NCBI RefSeq assembly: GCF_965216805.1
Contig: NZ_CBDCGN010000003.1
Span: 558,001-622,000, forward strand
DNA length: 64,000 bases
From: Panacagrimonas sp965216805
GTDB lineage: Bacteria; Pseudomonadota; Gammaproteobacteria; Nevskiales; Nevskiaceae
Direction of reading: 5' to 3'
Of this stretch, positions 36,911-45,417 are shown piece by piece. The number at the start of each line of letters is the position of its first letter. Positions within the stretch are counted from its first letter, which is position 1. A program made the translations under genes and the position numbers. The notes under the pieces are model-generated. The model was not told where the DNA came from and ran no database searches. It worked only from the letters and a program-made list of their open reading frames with translations.

Positions 36911-38329
36911 TTAGCGCCGACGCCGGATAACCCAGCGCGCGATGCCGGTGCCGATCAGCAGCAGCGGCAACACGATCACGAAGCCGATGCCGATGAGGTA
37001 GGTGGCCCAGGTCGGCAGGAACAGATGGGTATCCGGCGCCTTGGGAACGTCGATGTTGATCTGCGCGTCGCGGCTGGCCAGCCATTGCACCAGATTCAAC
37101 CCCAATTGCTGATTGCCGAGCTGTCCGAGCGATGCGTCCGACAGGAAGTCGGCGTCGCCGATCAGGGCCACGCGCTGCGTGCGCGTCTTCGCCGGGGCTT
37201 CTTCGTCGGCGGTGTCCGTGTCTTTCTGCTCGGACGCCTCTTCTTCGGACTCTGGGTCCACTTCAGGCAGTTCGCGGGTCAGGGTCATGCCGATGTCGAG
37301 CGGGCCCGGAATGTCGCCACCCTCGGGGTCGAAGACCACCGAGCTGCCGTCCATGGGCGATACCTCCAGCCAGGCTGCTTCGCTGGACTGCAGCATCGGT
37401 TGTGCAGTCCAGCCGCTGTCCGGTTTGGCGGTGAGCGAGCGCACCAGCGGGAACAGGGTGACTTCGGACAGGCCGCGGGTCACCGGTCCGGCAGGGTAAT
37501 CCAGGGCCACGAAGATGCCCGGATGGCCGGTGCCCAGCAACTCGTATTCGGGGAACACGGCGTATCCGCTCTGCCACTCGATGCCCAGGGTTTCGGCCAC
37601 CGCCGTCAGACCGGGTTCGTGGTCGGGGTCGGCCAGCCACAGCAGGTTGCCCCCGCCTTTGACGAAATTGTCGATCAGCGTGACCTCCCCGGGCAGCAGC
37701 GCGCTGCGCGGACTGGCCACCACCAGCACCGAGGTGTTGTCGGGAAGACTTGGCGTGCGGGCCAGGTTGATCGGCTGCACCTTGAGACCCTTTTCCTGCA
37801 GCACCTGAGCGAACAGGTTGTAGTCGTTCTGGTCTTCGCTGCCGGCGACCGAACGCTCGCCATGACCTTCCAGGAACACCACCCACTGCTCGCCGGAGTA
37901 GCTCAGGCGCTGCAGGGCGGTGGTGATGCTCTGCTCTGACAACGTGCGCAGGCTTTCGCGCCGCCCCTGGTATTCCAGTACCACCTCGCCGGCAAACGAG
38001 ATGTTGTAGTCCTTGACCTTCTGCGGCTCGCTGCTGGGGTCCACGAACAGCAGTTCCGCATCTTTCTTGAAGCGGCTGTACTGGTCGAAGAAATACTGCA
38101 CGGTCGCGCGCTCGGGTGAGCCGGGATAGGCGAACGCCACCATGCGCAAAGGGTCGCTCATCGAGGCGAGCTGCAGCCGGCTGGACTCGGAAATGGTGTT
38201 GCGCTTGTTGTAGGTCCAGTCCTGCTTGACGTTGTAGCGCACCGACAGCCAGCCGAGCATGACGATCACGGCCAGGATCAGCAGGCCGCTGACAAGCTGC
38301 TGGATGAGGTTCTGGTTCTTTTGTTTCAT
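36911..38329 (-). CDS. GldG-like ABC transporter auxiliary protein
   Basis: 472 aa with an N-terminal transmembrane helix (QQLVSGLLILAVIVMLGWLS), then the periplasmic GldG-type region beginning YNKRNTISESSRLQL, a long extracytoplasmic domain, an acidic linker (ESEEEASEQKDTDTADEE) and a C-terminal helix (YLIGIGFVIVLPLLLIGTGIA) followed by RRRR. Start at the ATG 38329; a TTG eight codons upstream is possible. In Bacteroidota GldG works with GldA/GldF in gliding motility, but proteobacterial homologues are uncharacterised exporters. Confidence 0.82.
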   Translation of the reverse strand: MKQKNQNLIQQLVSGLLILAVIVMLGWLSVRYNVKQDWTYNKRNTISESSRLQLASMSDPLRMVAFAYPGSPERATVQYFFDQYSRFKKDAELLFVDPSSEPQKVKDYNISFAGEVVLEYQGRRESLRTLSEQSITTALQRLSYSGEQWVVFLEGHGERSVAGSEDQNDYNLFAQVLQEKGLKVQPINLARTPSLPDNTSVLVVASPRSALLPGEVTLIDNFVKGGGNLLWLADPDHEPGLTAVAETLGIEWQSGYAVFPEYELLGTGHPGIFVALDYPAGPVTRGLSEVTLFPLVRSLTAKPDSGWTAQPMLQSSEAAWLEVSPMDGSSVVFDPEGGDIPGPLDIGMTLTRELPEVDPESEEEASEQKDTDTADEEAPAKTRTQRVALIGDADFLSDASLGQLGNQQLGLNLVQWLASRDAQINIDVPKAPDTHLFLPTWATYLIGIGFVIVLPLLLIGTGIARWVIRRRR

Positions 38330-38369
38330 TAGCGGCAGGGTTTCAACTTTCAACAGACGGTTCGGAGTC

Positions 38370-38461
38370 CGTCATGCCCGCGAAGGCGGGACCGGCGCAT
38401 CGGATACCGGCGGCAGGCTCCGTCATGACGAAAACGGATGCACGCCTTGGCGGGCATGACG
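38370..38461. repeat. Long inverted repeat between GldF- and GldG-like genes
   Basis: CGTCATGCCCGCGAAGGCG (38370-38388) is matched at 18 of 19 positions by the reverse complement of 38443-38461. The 92-nt unit sits exactly in the spacer between two genes of one operon. A further CGTCATGACG palindrome lies inside at 38421-38430. The GTCATGCCCGCGAAGGCGGG core resembles the widespread interspersed repeat seen in many proteobacteria as GTCATTCCCGCGAAAGCGGG. It looks like a small non-autonomous mobile or REP-like element. Confidence 0.7.
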
Positions 38462-38469
38462 AACAGGGA

Positions 38470-39213
38470 TCAGTTTCTCTCCATGTCGAGTCGCAAGACG
38501 GTCAGCCACAGGAACAGCGCGGTGAACAACAGGTAGTAGACGACATCGGAAGAATCGAACAGCCCGGTGATCAGGTCCTGGTAATGACTGATCAGCGACA
38601 GGTAGTCGAACAGCGGTGCCCAGGCCGAGTCGTAGCTGGCCGGCATCTTCAGCAGCCAGATCACCAGCAGCGCGGCAAAGCTGCCGACCGCGGCGATGGT
38701 GGGTTCGCGCGTCAGCGAGGAAATGAACAGGCCGCAGGCCGCGAAGGCCATGGTCAGCAGCAGCAGGCCCAGCAGGCCCGCGGCCAGGCGGCCGAGATCC
38801 AGATTCACCACCGGCAACAGCGAGGCCGGCATCAGCGCCAGCAGGCCGATCAGGCTGAGGACGAACACCATCACGCCCAGAAATTTTCCGAGCACGATCT
38901 CCACCAGGGTCACCGGTGCCGAGAACAGCAGGGTCAAGGTTCCGGATTTACGTTCTTCGGAAAACAGCCGCATCGTCATCAGCGGCAGGATCAGCAGCAG
39001 GATGATGGTGGCCGAGCCGTAGAGGCCGGAGCCGACGTAATCCGACACGCCGACGGACTGGTCCGCGACATTGGAATTGTTGACGTACTGGATCACCGCC
39101 CCGGCAAAGATGTAGCCGAAGATCAACTGGCTGATGCCGAGCACCGCCCAGGCCAGCGGCGAAACAAAGATGCGTCGGGTTTCGTGACCGGCGATGGCAA
39201 GCACGTTCTTCAT
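38470..39213 (-). CDS. GldF-like ABC transporter permease
   Basis: 247 aa with six membrane segments, in the ABC-2 permease pattern (AGHETRRIFVSPLAWAVLGI, then MTMRLFSEERKSGTLTLLFSAPVT, the family signature). The ATG at 39213 overlaps the upstream ATPase gene by 4 nt and begins MKNVLAIAGHE. Partner of the GldA-like ATPase; together with the GldG-like and DUF4340 proteins it probably forms one envelope transporter. Confidence 0.88.
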   Translation of the reverse strand: MKNVLAIAGHETRRIFVSPLAWAVLGISQLIFGYIFAGAVIQYVNNSNVADQSVGVSDYVGSGLYGSATIILLLILPLMTMRLFSEERKSGTLTLLFSAPVTLVEIVLGKFLGVMVFVLSLIGLLALMPASLLPVVNLDLGRLAAGLLGLLLLTMAFAACGLFISSLTREPTIAAVGSFAALLVIWLLKMPASYDSAWAPLFDYLSLISHYQDLITGLFDSSDVVYYLLFTALFLWLTVLRLDMERN

Positions 39214-40172
39214 GCGGCCTCCTGCAGGGGCTGGGTGTCGCCGGAGGTCAGCTCCACGAAGATCTCCTCCAGGGTCTTGGTTTCCAGGCGCAATTCGCGC
39301 AGCCCCCAACCCTGCTGTACGGCCAGCGCGACCAAGGCCTCGCGCGGGTCGGTGTCCTGTACCAGGCTCAGCCGCAGACGCTGCTCGTCGAGCGCTTCGA
39401 CCGCGGCTACGCCCGGTATGGCGGCCAGTTCCTCCAGCGCGGGCGGCCGTGCCAGACCCAGCACCAGGGTCTGCTTTCGCGCCTGCGCGTCGATGGCGGC
39501 GTCGTACACCGTGCGGCCGCGGTCGATGATCATGACGCGGCTGCACACCGCCTGGATTTCCGGAAGGATATGGCTGGACAGAATCACGCTGTAGCGCTGA
39601 CCCAGCTCGCGGATCAGGCTGCGAATCTCGCGGATCTGAATCGGGTCCAGTCCCACCGTGGGTTCGTCCAGGATCACCACCGGCGGGCGGTGGATGATGG
39701 CTTGCGCCAGTCCCACGCGCTGCTGGTAACCCTTGGACAGATTGCCGATCAGGCGGCGACCGACCTCATCCAGCCCGCAATCGCGCTTGGCTGCGGCCAC
39801 GGCGTCGGAGCGGGCGCCGGCAGCAAGGCCGTGCAGTCCCGCGCAGTAGCGCAGATATTCGTCGACGGTCAGCTCCGGGTACACCGGCGGCTGTTCGGGC
39901 AGATAGCCGAGCTGGCGCTTGGCCAGCACCGGCGCCTGGTGCAGCGACTGGCCCTTGATCAGCACCTCGCCTTCGCTGGGCGCGAGATTGCCGGTGAGCA
40001 TCTTCATGGTGGTGGACTTGCCGGCGCCGTTGGGGCCGAGCAGGCCAAGGATTTCGCCCTGGCGCAGTCGCAGGTCGAGCTGGTCCACTGCCAGGTTGGG
40101 GCCGAAGCGCCGCGTCAGGCCGCGGGCCTCGATGAGAATTTCCGGGCTGTCCATCGTGGTGGGCATTGTCAT
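39210..40172 (-). CDS. GldA-like ABC transporter ATP-binding protein
   Basis: 320 aa. Walker A GPNGAGKST (46-54), Q-loop region LPEQPPVYPELTV, signature LSKGYQQR (145-152), Walker B VVILDEP (165-171) and an H-loop in LSSHILPE. About 100 extra C-terminal residues form the domain typical of GldA/NatA-type ATPases. ATG at 40172; first gene of the four-gene operon, with a candidate promoter about 58 nt upstream. Confidence 0.92.
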   Translation of the reverse strand: MTMPTTMDSPEILIEARGLTRRFGPNLAVDQLDLRLRQGEILGLLGPNGAGKSTTMKMLTGNLAPSEGEVLIKGQSLHQAPVLAKRQLGYLPEQPPVYPELTVDEYLRYCAGLHGLAAGARSDAVAAAKRDCGLDEVGRRLIGNLSKGYQQRVGLAQAIIHRPPVVILDEPTVGLDPIQIREIRSLIRELGQRYSVILSSHILPEIQAVCSRVMIIDRGRTVYDAAIDAQARKQTLVLGLARPPALEELAAIPGVAAVEALDEQRLRLSLVQDTDPREALVALAVQQGWGLRELRLETKTLEEIFVELTSGDTQPLQEAA

Positions 40173-40229
40173 GGGTTCGGACGGCGCGCAACTGACCGCA
40201 GAGAACGACTGAGGGTTCCGCGGCGAGCG

Positions 40230-40257
40230 ATTGTACGGATCGGGCTGCGACCGACAA
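40230..40257 (-). promoter_or_regulatory. Candidate promoter of the gld-like operon
   Basis: On the minus strand TTGTCG (40257-40252) and TACAAT (40235-40230) are spaced 16 nt, a 4/6 and 5/6 match to sigma-70 consensus, and lie about 58 nt upstream of the GldA-like ATG. Confidence 0.45.
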
Positions 40258-40349
40258 GGCGCCGGCCCGGGCGCGACCGCGCCCGCGGTGTAGTGGGGCG
40301 GCGGACGGGTTAATGTTGCGCATCACAATAACCCACCGCGGGGAGCCCG

Positions 40350-41606
40350 ATGTCGCCCACCTTGATCCAGACGCTGGCCGCCGTGATCTTCGGCGTGGCG
40401 CTGATCCATACGTTCTCGACCAAATTCTTCGAGCGACTGGCGCATCGACATCCGACGCACGCGGGCATCTTTCACCTGCTGGGCGAGGTCGAGGTCGTAT
40501 TCGGTTTCTGGGCGATGGTATTGGTGGTCTGCCTGTTCGCGCTGGACGGCAAGGAGAACGCGATCTCCTATGTCGACTCGCGCAATTTCACCGAGCCGAT
40601 GTTCGTGTTCGCCATCATGATCGTGGCGGGCAGCCGGCCGATCCTGGAGCTGGCGACGACGCTGGTGCGCGGCGTCGCACGCCTGCTGCCGCTGGCGCCG
40701 GTGCCGGCGATGTTCTTCACCATCCTGGCGGTGGTGCCGCTGCTGGGCTCTTTCATCACCGAGCCGGCAGCGATGACCCTGGCCGCACTGATGTTGCGCG
40801 ACCGCTTCAACAGCAACACGGTGTCGAACACGATGCGCTACGCCACCGTCGGCGTGCTGTTCGTCAACATCTCGATCGGCGGCGTGCTGACCCCGTTCGC
40901 CGCACCGCCGGTGCTGATGGTGGCCGGCAAGTGGGGCTGGGACATCAATTTCATGCTCACGCAGTTTGGCTGGAAGGCGGCGATCGCGGTATTCGTCAAC
41001 GCGGCCGCGTTGACGTTCGTGTTCCGCAGGCAGTTCTCGCTGGTGCCGCTGGTCGAGGACGTCGAGCAGTCGCGCATCCCGATCACCCTGATGATTGCGG
41101 CCACGGCGTTGCTGGCCGGCGTGGTGATGTTCTCGCACCACCCCGCGCTGTTCATGGGTTTTCTGCTGCTGTTCATGGGGGTGGCGACGGCCTACCGCGA
41201 GCACTTCGGACGGCTGATCATCCGCGAGGGATTGCTGGTGGCGTTCTTTCTGGCCGGGCTGGTGGTGCTGGGCGGCATGCAGCAGTGGTGGCTCAAACCG
41301 TTGCTGCTTTCGATGAGTCCGGACGCGGTCTACTTCGGCGCCACTGCGCTGACCGCCATCACCGACAATGCGGCGCTGACTTATCTCGGCTCGCTGGTCG
41401 AAGGTCTGAGCGATGAGTTCAAGTACATGCTGGTCGCCGGCGCGGTGACCGGCGGCGGCCTGACCGTGATTGCCAACGCACCCAATCCCGCAGGCCTTTC
41501 GATTCTGAAAGTGCGATTTGAAGACGAAACGATCAATCCGCTCGGCCTGCTGGCCGGCGCCATCCCGCCGACGCTGGTCGCCATCCTGGCGCTGCGCTTC
41601 CTGTAA
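40350..41606 (+). CDS. Putative Na+/H+ antiporter
   Basis: 418-aa polytopic membrane protein of the Na_H_antiport_2-type family, with about 11 helices. Conserved regions include LGSFITEPAAMTLAALMLRDRF, NISIGGVLTPFAAPPVLMVAGKWGWD and FGATALTAITDNAALTYLGSLV; the Asp/Asn and Thr residues in the last two fit ion-transport sites. ATG at 40350 follows a GGGGAG ribosome binding site. Its presence beside Mrp indicates strong Na+/pH homeostasis. Substrate is inferred from family annotation only. Confidence 0.82.
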   Translation: MSPTLIQTLAAVIFGVALIHTFSTKFFERLAHRHPTHAGIFHLLGEVEVVFGFWAMVLVVCLFALDGKENAISYVDSRNFTEPMFVFAIMIVAGSRPILELATTLVRGVARLLPLAPVPAMFFTILAVVPLLGSFITEPAAMTLAALMLRDRFNSNTVSNTMRYATVGVLFVNISIGGVLTPFAAPPVLMVAGKWGWDINFMLTQFGWKAAIAVFVNAAALTFVFRRQFSLVPLVEDVEQSRIPITLMIAATALLAGVVMFSHHPALFMGFLLLFMGVATAYREHFGRLIIREGLLVAFFLAGLVVLGGMQQWWLKPLLLSMSPDAVYFGATALTAITDNAALTYLGSLVEGLSDEFKYMLVAGAVTGGGLTVIANAPNPAGLSILKVRFEDETINPLGLLAGAIPPTLVAILALRFL

Positions 41607-41618
41607 CTTGTCCCACCG

Positions 41619-41885
41619 ATGAATGATTTTCGCCGCATCGAGGAACTCGCCGAACGCCTGAGCGCGATCCTGCCGCCAGGCCTGCGCGGCCTGCGCGCCG
41701 AGCTGGAAGACAACTTCCGCGCAGTGCTGCGCGCCAATCTTGAACGCTGGGACCTGGTCTCGCGCGAGCGCTTCGATGTGCAGTCCGAAGTGCTGGCGCG
41801 CACCCAGAAGCGCCTGAAGGCGCTGGAGGCACGGGTGGCAGCGCTTGAGGCGCAGGTATCGGGAGGCGGACGGCGAGAGGCCTAG
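41619..41885 (+). CDS. ubiK: Ubiquinone biosynthesis accessory factor UbiK
   Basis: 88-aa coiled-coil protein of the BMFP/YqiC family (MNDFRRIEELAERLSAILP, LRAELEDNFRAVLRANLERWDLVSREEFD-like core and a C-terminal heptad coiled coil). UbiK assists the soluble Ubi complex in aerobic ubiquinone synthesis. 12 nt downstream of the antiporter gene and 36 nt upstream of comM; ubiK-comM linkage is common in gammaproteobacteria. Confidence 0.9.
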   Translation: MNDFRRIEELAERLSAILPPGLRGLRAELEDNFRAVLRANLERWDLVSRERFDVQSEVLARTQKRLKALEARVAALEAQVSGGGRREA

Positions 41886-41921
41886 CGCCGCGTCGATCGC
41901 TGTCACTTTCAGCCCGCCGCC

Positions 41922-43439
41922 GTGTCCCTCGCCACCGTCCACTCGCGTACCCAGAACGGTCTGGCCGCGGAACTGGTGACAGTGGAAGTGCATCTGGCGC
42001 CCGGCCTGCCCGGCCTCAACATCGTGGGCCTGCCGGAGGCCGCGGTGCGCGAAGCCAAGGACCGCGTCAAGGCCGCGCTGCAGACCTGCGGGTACGAGTT
42101 TCCCAACCGCCGGATGACCTGCAATCTGGCGCCGGCCGATCTGCCCAAGGAAGGCGGCCGCTTCGATCTGGCCATCGCGCTCGGCATCCTGGCCGCGTCC
42201 GGGCAGATTCCGGCCGCCGCCCTGGAGAACCTGGAAGTGCTCGGCGAGCTGTCGCTGTCGGGCGAAATCCGTCCCGTGCGCGGCGCGCTGCCGGCCGCCC
42301 TCAAGGCTGCGCAGAGCGGCCGACGCCTGCTGCTGCCGCAAGCCAATGCCGCCGAAGCCGCGCTCGCGCTTCAGGCGCAGGTCATTCCCGCCGAGCATCT
42401 GGCCAAGCTGTGCGCCGCGTTGCACGCCGGCCAGCTCGAGGCGATCGGACCTGGACAACCGCCGCGCCTGGCCGACGCGGCCGCCGACCTGGCCGATGTG
42501 CGCGGCCAGCATCAGGCCAAGCGTGCGCTGGAAATCGCCGCTGCCGGGGGACATTCGCTGCTGATGGTGGGGCCGCCGGGCTCCGGCAAGAGCATGCTGG
42601 CCGCGCGTCTGCCGGGCCTGATGCCGGCCCTGGACGAGGCCGAGGCCATCGAGGTGGCGGCCGTCGCCTCGGTCGGCCAGGGCGGCTTCGACGTCGCCAA
42701 CTGGGGCCGACGCCCGTTTCGCTCGCCGCACCACACCGCGTCCGGTGTGGCTCTGGTGGGCGGCGGCAGCCTGCCGCGGCCCGGCGAGATCACCCTGGCC
42801 CACCTGGGCGTGCTGTTCCTCGACGAGCTGCCGGAGTTCGACCGCAGCGTGCTCGAAGTCCTGCGCGAGCCCTTGGAAAGCGGCCAGATCACGGTGTCGC
42901 GCGCGGCCCGGCAGGCCGATTTTCCGGCGCGTTTCCAGCTCGTCGCCGCGATGAACCCCTGTCCCTGTGGTTTCCTGGGCGATGCGCAGGGCAAATGCCG
43001 ATGTACGCCGGACCAGGTGGCGCGTTATCGCGGCAAGATTTCCGGTCCCTTGCTGGACCGCATCGACCTGCACCTGTTCGTCCCGCGGGTGGATCACGAA
43101 GCGCTGATGGCCGCGCCCCGGACCCATTCCGGGACCGGTGCCGAAAGCAGTGCCGAGGTCCGCCTGCGGGTGCAGGCCGCCCGCAACCGGCAACTGGCGC
43201 GTGCCGGCAAGCCCAACGCCGCGCTGTCGGTGGCCGAGATCGATCGCCACTGCTGCATCGATACCGCCGGCCGCGGACTGTTGCAGACCGCGATGTCGCG
43301 GCTGGGACTGTCCGCCCGCGGCTATCACCGCATTCTCAAGGTAGCGCGCAGCATTGCCGATCTGACCGACGCCGCGCAGATCCAGGCACCGCATCTGGCC
43401 GAGGCGCTGCGCCTGCGCGAACTGGATCGCTCGGGATGA
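41922..43439 (+). CDS. comM: Mg-chelatase-like AAA+ ATPase ComM/YifB
   Basis: 505 aa. The N-terminal Lon-like substrate domain (VHSRTQNGLAAELVTVEVHL, GLPEAAVREAKDRV) precedes an AAA+ domain with Walker A GPPGSGKS and Walker B-type LFLDELPEF; MNPCPCGFLGD carries the usual Cys cluster. ComM promotes branch migration during integration of foreign DNA in natural transformation. The GTG at 41922 gives the family N terminus (normally MSLA...); no ATG is available nearby. Ends before a strong bidirectional hairpin. Confidence 0.93.
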   Translation: MSLATVHSRTQNGLAAELVTVEVHLAPGLPGLNIVGLPEAAVREAKDRVKAALQTCGYEFPNRRMTCNLAPADLPKEGGRFDLAIALGILAASGQIPAAALENLEVLGELSLSGEIRPVRGALPAALKAAQSGRRLLLPQANAAEAALALQAQVIPAEHLAKLCAALHAGQLEAIGPGQPPRLADAAADLADVRGQHQAKRALEIAAAGGHSLLMVGPPGSGKSMLAARLPGLMPALDEAEAIEVAAVASVGQGGFDVANWGRRPFRSPHHTASGVALVGGGSLPRPGEITLAHLGVLFLDELPEFDRSVLEVLREPLESGQITVSRAARQADFPARFQLVAAMNPCPCGFLGDAQGKCRCTPDQVARYRGKISGPLLDRIDLHLFVPRVDHEALMAAPRTHSGTGAESSAEVRLRVQAARNRQLARAGKPNAALSVAEIDRHCCIDTAGRGLLQTAMSRLGLSARGYHRILKVARSIADLTDAAQIQAPHLAEALRLRELDRSG

Positions 43440-43468
43440 CGCCGGCCCGTTGTGCCTGGACGCATAAA

Positions 43469-43493
43469 GAAAGGGGGCCAGTGGCCCCCTTTC
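43469..43493. terminator. Bidirectional terminator between comM and porin gene
   Basis: GAAAGGGGGCCA and its perfect complement TGGCCCCCTTTC, separated by one base, form a very stable hairpin between two convergent genes. The A-rich/T-rich stem base makes it usable from both directions, though T-tracts are short. Confidence 0.75.
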
Positions 43494-43521
43494 TCAGGTA
43501 AAGCGACTCGAATCGAAAAAC

Positions 43522-44253
43522 TTACAGGTCGAACCCGTAGCCGAGGCTGACCACGGCCTGCAGATCGTCGCCATCCAGATCGGTGCCCACCAGCGCAAAC
43601 GAAGGGCTGAAGCCGCTCTCCAGCGACACCGACAGGCCCACGCTGTAGTCGACGTATTCGTCGATGGTCGGATCCGCGCCCAGATCACCGGTGGGATTCA
43701 GCGCTACATCGTCATCGAAAGAAGTCATGCCGACGTGCAGATCCAGGCTGACTTTTTCGCCGACCGGGAAGGAAGCGTCCGCGTAGTAATAGATGACTTC
43801 CTCATCCGTCAGGGCGAAGTAGTCGGCCAGACTGTAGGCCAGGCCCAGGGTGAGCGGGCCGAACCCGAGAGAGCCGTAGACTTCGAACGTGTTATTGGAC
43901 GGATCGGGATCGGCGTCGGCTTCTTCTTCCTCCGAATACAGGTAGTAGATGGCACCGAGGTCATAGGCGATGGAACCCGCCTCACCGCCGAAGCCGGCAT
44001 AGAAGTCGACCTCAGCGCCGCTGCCTTCCGCTGATGCGAAGTTGATGGTGGAGGCCCAGGTGCCGGCGTAGAAGCCGGAGTCGCTGGCGTAATCGAGGCC
44101 GCCGTTCACCGCCGCGCCGCCGCTCTGCGCCAGCCCACGAAAAAAATACTCACTGGTTACGCCCACGTTGCCGGACCCGCCCGCGAAAGCGGCCGAACTG
44201 GTGAGGGTGGCGGCGCCAATCAGAGAGCCGACCATCAGACGCTTGAAGTTCAT
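43522..44253 (-). CDS. TorF-family putative porin
   Basis: 243 aa with a signal peptide (MNFKRLMVGSLIGAATLTSSAAFA, cleavage near residue 24) and a mature part of alternating aromatic/glycine-rich beta strands (GNVGVTSEYFFRGLAQSGG at the start), ending FDL, a typical outer-membrane C-terminal phenylalanine region. Pattern of the TorF/gcw_chp porin-like family. ATG preceded by AGGAGAGG. An upstream CRP-like palindrome lies about 110-130 nt away. Acidic residues dominate the loops. Confidence 0.85.
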   Translation of the reverse strand: MNFKRLMVGSLIGAATLTSSAAFAGGSGNVGVTSEYFFRGLAQSGGAAVNGGLDYASDSGFYAGTWASTINFASAEGSGAEVDFYAGFGGEAGSIAYDLGAIYYLYSEEEEADADPDPSNNTFEVYGSLGFGPLTLGLAYSLADYFALTDEEVIYYYADASFPVGEKVSLDLHVGMTSFDDDVALNPTGDLGADPTIDEYVDYSVGLSVSLESGFSPSFALVGTDLDGDDLQAVVSLGYGFDL

Positions 44254-44548
44254 AGCTTTTAACCTCTCCTGAGGAAATAGTGATGTTTCTCAAAGCGGGC
44301 GCCGCCGCTTGGCGTCCGCCCCGGTGGCGTCAGAGCAAAGCCCGTGCCGTTCGGACATATTTATGTGAAATCAGTCACATAAAACGAAACGATCACGCAC
44401 CGAGATGGTGCGAGAGAGGCCACGCCCTAAAACAGAGCAAGGCAGCGGCGCACGGAAAACGCGCCTTGCGCGCCGTGACAGCGCATCCGGCAGAGATTCC
44501 GACGGCAAATCCGGTTGATGGTCGCCAGCATCGTCGCTGGACGGCCAC
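44254..44548. other. Intergenic region upstream of the porin gene
   Basis: About 295 nt without a gene. It contains the porin ribosome binding site, the CRP-like palindrome at 44360-44383 and, at its right end, the terminator of the cytochrome gene. No clear -10/-35 pair was found. Confidence 0.55.
44360..44383. promoter_or_regulatory. CRP-type binding site (TGTGA-N6-TCACA)
   Basis: A perfect 9-bp inverted repeat, TTTATGTGA-N6-TCACATAAA, contains exact CRP/Clp consensus half-sites TGTGA and TCACA with the correct 6-nt spacing. It lies about 107 nt upstream of the porin start, in a region AT-rich against a GC-rich background. The window also encodes a class III cyclase (3149-4489), though its target is unknown. 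FNR-type spacing and sequence do not fit. Confidence 0.6.
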
Positions 44549-44578
44549 AAAAAACCCCGCGTGGCATGCCACGCGGGG
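44549..44578 (-). terminator. Intrinsic terminator of cytochrome c gene
   Basis: A perfect 24-bp palindrome (CCCCGCGTGGCA joined directly to its complement) followed on the minus strand by six Ts. It lies 28 nt downstream of the cytochrome stop. Confidence 0.9.
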
Positions 44579-44606
44579 CTGGCTTGTCAGCAAGGGTGCG
44601 TGGCGG

Positions 44607-45086
44607 CTACACGCCGGCTTCTTCCAGCATGAGCTTGACCGCCGCCTTGATCTCGTCATCGCTCAGGTCCGGGTTGCCGCCGCGCGCGGGCATCATGTTC
44701 TTGCCCTTGATGGCCGAGGCGGTGAGGCCGTCCAAGCCGCCCGCAGCGCCTGCGCGTGCCGACCAAGCCGCGGAGTCGCCGTTCTTGGGCGCTTCCAGCA
44801 CGCCCGCCGCGTGGCAGGCGTTGCAGTTGTTGGCCAGCACCTGGTCGGCGCTGTAGGGTTCGCGCGCGGCGGCGGCTTTCACCTTGACCAGCGCGGCCGG
44901 ATCGGTCACCACCGTGCCGACCGGCTTGATGCGGGCCTCCAGGTGGGCGGTCTCTTCGGGCTCCGGACCATGGTCGGGAATCAACATGCGTGCGGCCACG
45001 ATGCAGATGAAGAATATCGCCCCCAGCGCCGCCAGCACGGCGCCGAAATTGACGAAGAAAACCTTGTCGTGTTCCTTGTGTTCCAA
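44607..45086 (-). CDS. Membrane-anchored c5-type cytochrome c
   Basis: 159 aa from a TTG at 45086 that is preceded by AGGGAG with 7-nt spacing; a further in-frame TTG at 45146 is possible but lacks a good site. One N-terminal helix (about residues 11-35, FVNFGAVLAALGAIFFICIV) anchors a periplasmic monohaem domain with CNACH (C88-C91-H92) and a distal MMPARGG whose Met is the likely sixth haem ligand. Cytochrome c5-like electron carrier; donor and acceptor are not indicated by neighbours. Confidence 0.88.
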   Translation of the reverse strand: MEHKEHDKVFFVNFGAVLAALGAIFFICIVAARMLIPDHGPEPEETAHLEARIKPVGTVVTDPAALVKVKAAAAREPYSADQVLANNCNACHAAGVLEAPKNGDSAAWSARAGAAGGLDGLTASAIKGKNMMPARGGNPDLSDDEIKAAVKLMLEEAGV

Positions 45087-45291
45087 GCGAAGCTCCCTGT
45101 TGCGCGGGCCAGGCGGATCGGTCGGCCCCGAACTTGCCGGGTCCAAGTCAGCGCGGAATTATAGTCGGGCAAACCGCCCGGCGGAACGCCGCGCTGGACG
45201 AATCGGTCCAGACCTCAATCAGGCGGCAATCCGAGGCTGGTTCTGGCCAATGTGCCGTTCCGCTACACTTCGCGCCGAAACATAAATCAAA

Positions 45292-45368
45292 GCGCTCGTA
45301 GCTCAGCTGGATAGAGTACTGCCCTCCGAAGGCAGGGGTCGGACGTTCGAATCGTCTCGAGCGCACCA
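45292..45368 (+). tRNA. tRNA-Arg (anticodon CCG)
   Basis: 77 nt with encoded CCA. Acceptor stem GCGCTCG pairs with CGAGCGC; D-loop AGCTCAGCTGGATAGAG; anticodon stem CTGCC/GGCAG with loop CTCCGAA, giving anticodon CCG (reads CGG); T-loop GTTCGAATC. A TACACT with a GC-rich discriminator lies 23 nt upstream and may be its -10. Followed by a strong terminator. Confidence 0.96.
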
Positions 45369-45383
45369 AATATCGGGAATCCG

Positions 45384-45417
45384 AGCCCGATCTGGCGATG
45401 CCCAGGTCGGGCTTTTT
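45384..45417 (+). terminator. Intrinsic terminator of the tRNA gene
   Basis: AGCCCGATCTGG pairs with CCAGGTCGGGCT (one wobble pair) around a 6-nt loop and is followed by five Ts. It begins 15 nt after the tRNA. Confidence 0.9.

Noticed and set aside
40323..43394. 1023-codon minus-strand open frame opposite the antiporter and comM
   Set aside because: Repetitive Gln/His/Arg composition typical of antisense frames; overlaps three well-supported genes.
45292..45368. Attachment site of an integrated element at the tRNA
   Set aside because: No direct repeat of the tRNA 3' end and no integrase gene could be found in the window.
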